Of a stretch of 64,000 nucleotides of DNA, positions 25,601-37,600 are shown piece by piece. The stretch covers positions 1,882,262 through 1,946,261 of the forward strand of contig JAQNBH010000003.1 of the NCBI GenBank assembly GCA_028752905.1, in the 5' to 3' direction. This stretch comes from Cladorhizidae sp. MBARI D1340-BT2 (taxonomy: Eukaryota > Porifera > Demospongiae > Poecilosclerida > Cladorhizidae). The stretch's first letter is position 1. The number at the start of each line of letters is the position of its first letter. Under the pieces are notes generated by a model. That model had not been told where the DNA came from. It ran no database searches and saw only the letters and a list, made by a program, of their open reading frames with translations. The translations under genes were made by a program, and so were the position numbers.

Positions 25601-28600
25601 ACTTAAAAAAATATAAATCTAGACATCAAATTGCTTGCACAGCTCTATCAGTTACAGTGTTATATATAGCCATTCAAGACTTGATGCTGGTAAGCTATTT
25701 ACTTTACGGATTTGGTGCACTGACCTTACCTCACATTCCAACCTGAAGTGTTCCAAAAGATAAACATGTATGGCAAAACAAAAGCTACCACCAGAAAGCA
25801 TTACTGCATGGGCTATATTTTGGTATATGAATCAGGAATACACAAAAATGTGGTACTTTAAATGGTAGACCACGTTTTTCAGACTGCTTAACAACCAGCC
25901 TGCATGCATGGGCTGTTGTTAAGTGCATGCTATGTTGGGCGTTGGATCTCTTAATGGTTTGTGTTCAGGCCACATTTCCTAGACAACTTTTGTTGAGGGC
26001 AAGATGAACCTTTTGTCTTTCCTTGAGGTCGTACAGCTGTGCAAGTGTGGTGACAGTTTCCTGAGAGCATACTTGTGCAAATACACTGAGCAGGTGAGCA
26101 CAGAGAAACAGGTCTACTGTCTTGTTAACATTTCGTGAGCCACCATGGTGTAGTGCCACTTGTGTGGGATGCCTATGGGACCATCAGATTCCCAAGCTGC
26201 TCCCTCTAGTTTGTCTGTAGTTACCATGAGCTGGATAACCAGCGTATGGTCACCATCACAAATGATATCCCAGACATGCTTGGATAGCTCTAGTTGCCAT
26301 GAGTGATAGCCCGTGCTTCTGTGGTGTCCACAGTTATAATCACATGTGCTTGGGGAGCTCTAGTTGCCATAAGTGATAGCCCGTGCTTCTGTGGTGTCCA
26401 CAGTCCAATGGTCGGTGCCATGACGACCGATGACATCAAACTGAGTAGTTAGAACAGTATATAAGAAACAGCTAGGGAAGATACCGTGAATATTGCTATA
26501 CATCTGCAACCAGCAATTAAGAACTGTTAGATAAGTTATAATCACATGTGCTTGGGGAGCTCTAGTGGCCATGAGTGATAGCCCGTGCTTCTGTGGTGTC
26601 CACAGTTATAATGACACATGCTCACAAGCTCAAGAGACTGATATTGTAATGGTGTGTGTGTGTGTGTGTGTGTGTGTGGGCACGTGTGTGACGACACACA
26701 CAACTCTGAACCCATACATCCTAAGATTATTCACGGCCCAACTAGACCATCCTGTTTCAAGTCTTAACCCTTTCAAGGCTATTTTGTCATAACTCTTTCT
26801 AGATTATTTAACCCTTTCAAGGCTGTTTTGTCTTATCCGTTCCCTTTTGAGGCTGTTTTTGTCTCAACCCTTTCAAGAGCCGGCTTCATCCAATTGTGAT
26901 TGCCTCTTCTGTTTGCTTTGCATAGTGTTGTCGGTAACCGTGGTCTAATTACTTGCAATAGCACTACTGAGGTCATTAAAAACAACAACTTGATAACCTT
27001 AAGAACAACACTTGCCATTTATGGTGCTAGCAGAGTAACCATGGATATATGATTACTAGTCCATTTTCAACCCTAGCAAGTGAAGGAGTACACAGACTGG
27101 ACTCGTCGTATCTCGTGAGGAAAGGGAAGAATTGAAAAACTGATTATTTATATGGTAGAGAAAATAGCTATTTAAATTTTTAAAAATAATAAGGATTTTT
27201 TTTTTGAAACAATCATGTGTCGCTTGTTTGGGAGACCGAGTTATTCAGAGGCTTCTTGTCAGCCATTTCTCAACCGCTACACAAGGAAAATGCATCATAA
27301 AAACTAAAGAATGGTCGACAATAATGAGCTGAAACTTGAAACACAGTTAGTATATCGGTGAAGGGTTAGAATAATGATAATCCCCCCCTTTTTTTTTTGA
27401 AGAACCCCCCCCCAAATAGTCTGGTCCTCCCTTAACCATTTCAAAGCTGTTTTGCTCCTCTCACGACTCTTAACCCTTTCAAAGCCATTTTGCTCCTCTC
27501 ATGGCTCTTAACCCTTTCAAGGCTGTTTGTCTTGTTCTTGTTTTATAACCCTTTCAGTACTAGATTGTAGAAACTGTTTTATCTGTCTTAACCCTATCAG
27601 ATCTTAATCATTTCATATCAATCCATTCGTTGTTAACCCTTGAGACCGCTGTCCATCCTGGGTTAGGGAGGGCTGCATAGCAAGTGGTCAGTGCGGAACA
27701 GAGATTGACCCTGGTGATGTTGGCAGCTGCATAGGCACAAGACGACGACTCGTGTGGCTTGCCTGACAACCAAGCTGCCGTTATTATGAGGGAAGCTTCC
27801 TGGGCAGTTTCTTCATGAAAGAGCTTTTGAAAAGGTGTTAGGATGTCATTGAATGAAGGTCATTTTTCAAACTTTTCTAAAGCTCTTCTACAATAAACAA
27901 TTGCCTAAGCTCGTGGGAGGAGCAATACTCGGTCTCTATTGCTGATAGACTTGGCAAGGGATGCAACTAATGGAGTTGTTTTGGTGGGGGAATTTGGAGC
28001 AGACATAGCAAGTAGAGAGCTTGAAGAACCTCGACAATGGTTTCATTCCAGAATACACACTGGACCAACATCACACTGCATTGAGGCAGGTTGACTAAGG
28101 CTCTATGGGGGTACACACTGGACCAGGCAGGTTGAAGTAGGTTGACAATAGCTCTATGTGGACACACACTGGACCAACACCACACTGGGTGGAGGCAGGT
28201 TGAAGTAGGTTGACAACAGCTCTATGGGGACACACACTGGACCAACACGACACTGGGTGGAGGCAGGTTGAAGTAGGTTGACAGTAGCTCTATGGGGACA
28301 CACACTGGACCAGGGTAGACCTACAGTTGCCACTTATCTCTGGTTAATAAAAATAAAAATAAACACCTTCTGTTTGTCCCTCTTGCAATTTGTCAATTTT
28401 TATGTTTGGCGTATCAAGCCCCCCAGGTGGCTTATTGCTGCTACCTGAGAGGCAATGGCACTTATCTAGTTAGCAAGTAATTAGTACGGAAATACTGTGC
28501 ATAGCTTTCATTTAGTTACCTAATTGTTTATTATCCTAGAATTTCATGTCATTTGAGATTGTCTTAGCATTAGTATGGCTACTCTATTACATACTTACTC

Positions 28601-31600
28601 TTTACTGTAAGCATTGTGTTAGTAAGGCTACTTTGTTACTTACTCACTGTTAGCATCGTGTTAGCAATGTTTTATTGTGAGGGTGGGTAGCCAGGGAAAT
28701 ACTGTCTCCCCCTTCCCCAAAAGTCAAGGTTCCAATACTGTCCCCCCCTTCCCCCAAAAGTCAAGGTTCCCCCTTGAAAATTGAATATATTCAGCTTTCA
28801 GCATCAGTCAATATTTCCAATGGATGGGTGCTTTTATGAAATGACACAAACTCTCTATCTCCTAAACCCACAATGCAGCCAAGCTGCAGCTCTTCTCTCC
28901 TTCTGGCTGCTATGCTACACAGAGCAAGCTAAGACACAGTCCTAGATCTTGCTGACAGAGTGTGCAGTGACCGATACTTGAAGGAAGGGTGGGGAGGGAT
29001 ACATGTCTAGAAGTAGTCTCGTTTGCAAACTATTTGCCTTGGGTGATGTCTAACATAGCCAGCGTATTGTTGGTGTGATGTCATAGGGTGCGTTAGGATG
29101 CTATTGTCACTCGCTTCAGGTCCGAATCCCGAACCAAATGTTGACAAAAACTATTTTCGTATCTGACCATCTGTTTAGTCGTGCATACGGACGCATGTGC
29201 AGACGGACAGGACATACAGACACATGTGCAGACAGACAGGACATGCACACAGGGCATGCAGACACATGTGCAGACAGACAAGGCATACAGACACATGTGC
29301 AGACATACAGGGCATTCAGACACATGTGCAGGCAGACAGATAGGGCATACAGACACATGTACAGACAGACAGGGCATGCAGACACATGTGCAGACAGACG
29401 TCCTAAGATACATAAAGTCCTAAGATACATATAATTTTACCCTTCTGCTTATATATTTATTATTGTTATTATTAGTATATTAGTAGTAATTAGTAATTAT
29501 TATTACTGTGGTGTTATTATTATTATTAGTAGTAATTATTATTGTGGTGTTTGTGGTGTTATTATTATTAGGTGTTATTATTATATTAGTAGTAATTATT
29601 ATTATTATAGTAATTATTATTGTTATTATTATTAGTAATTAGTAGTAATTATAGTAGTAGTAGTAATTATTATTGTGTTGTTATTATTATTATTAGTACA
29701 TGTAGTAATTATTATTATTAGTAGTAATTATTATTATGTTATTATTATTAGTAATTATTATTGTGGTGTTATTATTATTAGTATTATTATTAGTAGTAGT
29801 AGTAATTATTATTATTAGTAGCAGTAGTAGTAGTAATTATTATTGTGTTATTATTAGTAGTAATTAGTAATTATTATTATTAGTAGTAATTATTATTATT
29901 AGTAGTAATTATTATTATTAGTAGTAATTATTATTATGTTATTAATATTAGTAGTAGTAGTAATTATTATAATAATTATTAGTAGTAGTAATTATTATTG
30001 TGGTGTTATTATTATTAGTAGTAATTATTAGTAGTAATTATTAGTAGTAATTATTAGTAATTATTATTAGTAGTAGTTATTAGTAGTAGTTATTTGTAGT
30101 AATTATTATTATTGGTAGCAGTAGTAGTAGTAATTATTATTGTGTTATTATTAGTAGTAATTATTATTATTAGTAATTATTATTAGTAGTAGTAGTAGTA
30201 ATTATTATAATTATTATTAGTTATGGTGTTATTAGTGTATGTTGTTGTTATTTGCATTCCTAACAACAACTATTTTTTTAATATCTCTACATTAATCAAC
30301 ATCAGAGAGTGAAACAAGAATTTACCAATATAAACTAGAAGATATAACTAAATAAATACACGACTAATACATCAATAAATAACTAATGACAAGTTCAACT
30401 TGAAGCAACTCTCCCCCCCCCCCCCCCCCCCCCCATTCAGATAAGGCAATCTCTCGCTATTTCCAAGAAAATTAAAAATACAACCAACACAGGGCGTGCT
30501 ATTAAGGGTCACACCAACACAGGGCGTGCTACTAAGGGTCACACCAACACAGGGCGTGCTACTAAGGGTCACACCAACACAGGGCGTGCTACTAAGGGTC
30601 ACACCAACACAGGGCGTGCTACTAAGGGTCACACCAACACAGGGCATGCTACTAAGGGTCACACCAACACAGGGCGTGCTACTAAGGGTCACACCAACAC
30701 AGGGCGTGCTACTAAGGGTCACACCAACACAGGGCGTGCTACTAAGGGTCACACCAACACAGGGCGTGCTACTAAGGGTCACACCAACACAGGGCATGCT
30801 ACTAAGGGTCACACCAACACAGGGCGTGCTACTAAGAGTCATACCAACACAGGGCGTGCTACTAAGGGTCATACCAACACAGGGCGTGCTACTAAGGGTC
30901 ACACCAACACAGGGCGTGCTACTAAGGGTCACACCAACACAGGGCGTGCTACTAAGGGTCACACCAACACAGGGTGTGCTACTAAGGGTCACACCAACAC
31001 AGGGCGTGCTACTAAGGGTCACACCAACACAGGGCGCGCTACTCTGCTACTTCCCAATAATGTGTGTGTGTGTGTGCGTGTGTTAGAGGGGACAATTGTG
31101 TTAAAATGTGTGGCTGGCTTGTGAGGTCTTGTGAGTCGTGTGGAGATTTTGTGTCAGGGTACAGGACAAGGTGTGCTACACTTCTGTTGAACCTTCCATG
31201 TACATGATGCACTTCTATGGCAAGAGTTCATTAGGGCATGTGTCAGGCTGTGTGTGTGAGAGAGAGTAAATGCTGAGGCTTGCCTTGACCTGCATCCCAT
31301 ACCTACCATGATGTGTACATGTATCATGTGATATATACATACATGTATCATGTGATAATCATGTGATATATACTGGTATCATTTGATATATACAGGTATT
31401 GTGTGATATGTACATACATGTATCATGTGATATATGCTGGTATCATGTGATATATACATGTATACAGGTATTGTGTGATATGTACATACAGGTATCATGT
31501 GATATACATGTATACTGGTATCATTTGATATATACATGTATACAGGTATTGTGTGTATCATGTGATATATACATGTATCATGTGATATACAGGTATCATG

Positions 31601-34600
31601 TGATATACACATGTATGTATCATGTGATGTACAGGTATCGTGTGATATATACATGTATACAGGTATTGTGTGATATGTACATACAGGTATCATGTGATAT
31701 ACATGTATACTGGTATCATTTGATATATACATGTATACAGGTATTGTGTGTATCATGTGATATATACATACATGTATCATGTGATATACAGGTATCATGT
31801 GATATACACATGTATGTATCATGTGATGTACAGGTATCGTGTGATATATACAGGTATCAGTGATATTACAGGTATCAGGGTTTCATTTAGAAAATTGTCC
31901 AAGGGGGGGGGGGGGGGGGGGGGGGGGCAAGGGGGCAACTGGAGGAATCTGGATTTTAAGGGGGGGGGGCATGATGGTTAAATATGTGACACAAAGTTTC
32001 TAATGAATTTTAATAATACAATTTCCAGGGGGGGGGGGGGGGGGGGCTGGTATCATGTGGTAGGTATATCACATGGTGTCACATGGTGTGTATTTGCATT
32101 TCTGTCACCCATCAGGTATACGGGCGTAACACCAATCCCAAGTTCCCCCTTGGTGGTAAGATGAGCCAGCATCTCGACTCGCTGGAGATAGAGGACACTG
32201 TGGACATACGCGGCCCCTCAGGCAAGGTCATCTATCTGGGCCAGGGATATATCAGGTAAAGGGTGGCATCAGGTAAAAGAAAACTTGTGATTGACATCAT
32301 CGAAACACTTGAGATCTCTCTTTTCAATCAGTTGTTGTCGTTTGTTGTTGTTGTTGTTTTCAAACACTTCAACTGAGCAAGATTTTGGTGTAGCATCAAT
32401 AACTGTTTCACGCTAGGGGCGTCTAAATCTGCCAAGGTAAAGGGTCATCATTGAAATGGTGGTAGTCCACAGGGCAGTCTTGTGTCCTTCAATAGAGTTG
32501 CTTGTTTTTACATGGAGACTTTCAGCCGGTTCTCTTACTTCATGGATATCTCTTTCAATCATCTTATTGCCTAAGTTTCAACTGAAATACTTCAGCCTCC
32601 ATCAGGGAGAAATACTCCAGCCTCCATCAGGGAGAAATACTTCAGCCTCCATCAGGGAGAAATACTCCAGCCTCCATCAGGGAGAAATACTCCAGCCTCC
32701 ATCAGGGAGAAATACTTCAGCCTCCATGAGGGAGAAATACTCCAGCCTCCATCAGGGAGAAATACTCCAGCCTCCATCAGGGAGAAATACTCCAGCCTCC
32801 ATCACAGAGAAATACTCCAGCCTCCATCAGGGAGAAATACTCCAGCCTCCATCAGGGAGAAATACTCCAGCCTCCATCAGGGAGAAATACTTCAGCCTCC
32901 ATCAGGGAGAAAGTAGAAATACTTCAGCCTCCATCAGGGAGAAATAATTCAGCTTCATCAGGGAGAAATACTTCAGCCTCTATCAGGGAGAAGTACTTCA
33001 GCCTCCATCAGGGAGAAATACTCCAGCCTCCATCAGGGAGAAATACTTCAGCCTCCATCAGGGAGAAATACTCCAGCCTCCATCAGGGAGAAATACTCCA
33101 GCCTCCATCAGGGAGAAATACTTCAGCCTCCATCAGGGAGAAATACTCCAGCCTCCATCAGGGAGAAATACTTCAGCCTCCATCAGGGAGAAATACTTCA
33201 GCCTCCATCAGGGAGAAATAATTCAGCTTCATCAGGGAGAAATACTTCAGCCTCTATCAGGGAGAAATACTTCAGCCTCCATCAGGGAGAAATACTCCAG
33301 CGTCCATCAGGGAGAAATACTTCAGCCTCCATCAGGGAGAAATACTCCAGCCTCCATCAGGGAGAAATACTCCAGCCTCCATCAGGGAGAAATACTTCAG
33401 CTTAATTCAGAATTCAGGGAGAAATACTTCAGCCTCCATCAGAGAGAAATACTCCAGCCTCCATCAGGGAGAAATACTTCAGCCTCCATCAGGGAGAAAT
33501 ACTTCAGCCTCCATCAGGGAGAAATAATTCAGCTTCATCAGGGAGAAATACTTCAGCCTCTATCAGGGAGAAATACTTCAGCCTCCATCAGGGAGAAATA
33601 CTCCAGCGTCCATCAGGGAGAAATACTTCAGCCTCCATCAGGGAGAAATACTCCAGCCTCCATCAGGGAGAAATACTCCAGCCTCCATCAGGGAGAAATA
33701 CTTCAGCTTAATTCAGAATTCAGGGAGAAATACTTCAGCCTCCATCAGAGAGAAATACTCCAGCCTCCATCAGGGATATATATATATATATATGCACACA
33801 ATATATATTTCATTTAGAAAATTGTCCAAGGGGGGGGGGGGGGGGGCAACTGGAGGAATCTGGATATTAAGGGGGGGCATGATGGTTAAAGATGTGACAA
33901 AGTTTCTAATGAATTTTAATAATACAATTTCCAGGGGGGGTCCTGGAGGGCAAAAAGGTTCCAAGGGCCACCTGCCACTCCCCCCCCCCCCTCTAAATGA
34001 AACCCTGACAATGCACACAATATTTATGAAGGGCTGAATCGCAGTAGTCATTCAAAGTGTACTCATTTAAAGCAACTGGCAAGTTGTTTTCAAAAAGAAA
34101 TGAGTAGATATATAGAGACAAGATAAGTAGATATATAGAGACAAGATAAGTAGATATATAGAGACAAGATATGTAGATATATAGAGACAAGATAAGTAGA
34201 TATATAGAGACAAGTAGATATAGAGACAAGATAAGTAGATATATAGAGACAAGATAAGCAGATATATAGAGACAAGATAAGTAGATATATAGAGACAAGT
34301 AGATATATAGAGACAAGATAAGTAGATATATAGAGACAAGATAAGTAGATATATAGAGACAAGATAAGTAGATATAGAGACAAGATAAGTAGATATATAG
34401 AGACAAGATAAGTAGATATATAGAGTAGATATATAGAGACAAGATAAGTAGATATATAGAGACAAGATAAGTAGATATATAGAGACAAGATCTTGAAGGT
34501 GATAATGCATTAGTTGTAAATGATGTTTTAGGCTCCACACTTGCTACCCTCGGGAAGGATTCAAGACACGCTCGAGTTTTTATGGGGCCAAAACCGCAGG

Positions 34601-37600
34601 GACACCTTTTACATGTATGCTATTAAGAAGCTGTCAAAGAGAGTTCTAGCGGATATGAGCTTTGTTGTTGTTTTTGCCGCCTTTTTAAAAGAGGGGTCAA
34701 ACCAATATTGGGAGTGCCACCACACTCCCTGATATTTGGGTGGGGGGGATTTGAAAAAATTCCATATTGTGGATACAATAGGCTACTTAAAAAACTACAG
34801 CTAGCTTTGTAGCTTTTCATTGATAGACTTCTTTCTTTGATCCTAGCCTGTGCAGCAGCCAGCTGAGATTTGCTGCCATTGCTTTCTCACAGCACTGAGT
34901 GCTGCATTGAAAACCAGAACATATCACCTACCTACAAGTAAACTGAGTAGCTAGCCGAAGCTATGGGTGCTTAAAAACTTGGAATCTAATTTTCATATGT
35001 GGACTTGCTTCTTAGGATCAAAATTAGCAGCTACAGTCTTGGTTTGTAACTATAGCTACAGCCTTGGTTTGTAACTATAGCTACAGCCTTGGTTTGTAAC
35101 TATAGATACAGCCTTGGTTTGTAACTATAGCTACAGTCTTGGTTTGTAACTATAGATACAGTCTTGGTTTGTAACTATAGCTACAGCCTTGGTTTGTAAC
35201 TATAGCTTGGTTTGTAACTATAGCTACAGTCTTGGTTTGTAACTATAGATACAGCCTTGGTTTGTAACTATATCTACAGTCTTGGTTTGTAAAACTATAG
35301 ATACAGCCTTGGTTTGTAACTATAGTTGGTTTGTAACTATAGCTACAGTCTTGGTTTGTAACTATAGCTACAGTCTTGGTTTGTAACTATAGATACAGCC
35401 TTGGTTTGTAACTATAGATACAGCCTTGGTTTGTAACTATAGCTACAGTCTTGGTTTGTAACTATAGATACAGTCTTGGTTTGTAACTATAGATACAGCC
35501 TTGGTTTGTAACTATAGCTACAGTCTTGGTTTGTAACTATAGCTACATTGGTTTGTAACTATAGCTACAGTCTTGGTTTGTAACTATAGATACAGCCTTG
35601 GTTTGTAACTATAGCTACAGCCTTGGTTTGTAACTATAGATACAGCCTTGGTTTCTAACTATAGCTACAGTCTTGGTTTGTAACTATAGATACAGTCTTG
35701 GTTTGTAACTATAGCTACAGCCTTGGTTTGTAACTATAGCTACAGCCTTGGTTTGTAACTATAGCTACAGTCTTGGTTTGTAACTATAGATACAGCCTTG
35801 GTTTGTAACTATATCTACAGTCTTGGTTTGTAACTATAGATACAGCCTTGGTTTGTAACTATAGTTGGTTTGTAACTATAGCTACAGTCTTGGTTTGTAA
35901 CTATAGCTACAGTCTTGGTTTGTAACTATAGATACAGCCTTGGTTTGTAACTATAGATACAGCCTTGGTTTGTAACTATAGCTACAGTCTTGGTTTGTAA
36001 CTATAGATACAGTCTTGGTTTGTAACTATAGATACAGCCTTGGTTTGTAACTATAGCTACAGTCTTGGTTTGTAACTATAGCTACATTGGTTTGTAACTA
36101 TAGCTACAGTCTTGGTTTGTAACTGTAGATACAGCCTTGGTTTGTAACTATAGATACAGCCTTGGTTTGTAACTATAGCTACAGTCTTGGTTTGTAACTA
36201 TAGATAAAGTCTTGGTTTGTAACTATAGATACAGCCTTGGTTTGTAACTATAGCTACAGCCTTGGTTTGTAACTATAGATACAGCCCTGGTTTGTAACTA
36301 TAGCTACAGTCTTGGTTTGTAGCTATTGCTTTCTGTGGTCTTTTGAGGTTCTTTAGTGCTCTCTTATTAAAAACCATGTCTGTAGCTAGTATAAAAGCTG
36401 TGTAGAAACTTTAGTAGCTTGCCAGAGGAGCTGCTCAGATATTTGTCCTCACAGAGTTGTGGATCTTTGATGGGTAATGAGCAGAAACCCTCAGAGTCAG
36501 TTGCTTTGGGAGAAGTGAATTGCTTGATCAAAAACAGCTTCCCAAGTTTGGGGTATTTGCAATGATTACTGCCTCCACGTTCAAACATTGCTAATTAGTT
36601 AAGCCATGATGGTGGCTATGTCTGCTGAGGCATATTGTTTCCTCTGCTCCTTTTTAAATGTTGGAAGTGTGTTACTAATGCCTTGCCTACAAGGTTATCC
36701 ATATAACAATGCTATCATTCTTCAAAGGTTGGTTGCTAGAGCTAAGCATTGTTGCCTAGTCGACGAGATGCCGGCTAAGCTGATAGACTAAGCCTTTCAG
36801 TACCTCTGCTGTTGTCATGCTCTCTCATGGTCCAGCTCCAACTTTTTCTTGGCATTGGACTCGTAGATTGACCTCTTCCTGGCAACTGAATCTCATTCTC
36901 TCTCTCTCCCCCCTACACTACAAAGAACTTCAGTTCTTGCATGCTCCATCCACAGCTAGCCATCTTTACCTTTAATAGCTCCTGTGTGCACATGACTATC
37001 ACGTGACAGCTGGTGTTAATTACTGGAACGCGTTCAGAGAGGAATGTGTTCCACTTGGATGCAGTGTGGACACGCCCTCTGATGAAGACTGAAGTCTATT
37101 TGGTTGAAATGTTGCACAAAAACAAAGAAGATAATTTGAAGGGAAATCTTACAGTGTTTCTATGGGGACACACACTGGACCAACACCACACTGGGTGGAG
37201 GCAGGTTGAAGTAGGTTGACATAGCTCTATGGGGACACACACTGGACCAACACCACAGTGGGTGGAGGCAGGTTGAAGTAGGTTGACAATAGCTCCATGG
37301 GAATACTCACTGGACCAACACCACACTGGGTGGAGGTACTGTAGGTTGACATAGCTCTATGGGGACACACACTGGACCAACACCACACTGGGTGGAGGCA
37401 GGTTGACATAGCTCTATGGGGACACACACTGGACCAACACCACACTGGGTTGAGGCAGGTTGAAGTAGGTTAACAATAGCTCTATGGGGACACACACTGG
37501 ACCAACACCACACTGGGTGGAGGCAGGTTGACATACTGTAGCTCTATGGGGACACACACTGGACCAACACCACACTGGGTTGAGGTAGGTTAACAATAGC

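Noticed and set aside
25965..26159. Minus-strand 64-codon frame with protein-like composition
   Set aside because: Could be a transposon fragment, but I cannot name a family from the sequence.
30483..31086. 196-codon and 216-codon frames on opposite strands
   Set aside because: Artefact of a 30-bp tandem unit.
33993..34540. Three minus-strand Leu/Tyr/Ser-rich frames resembling a membrane protein
   Set aside because: Produced by the 23-bp repeat at 34100-34492 in several frames.
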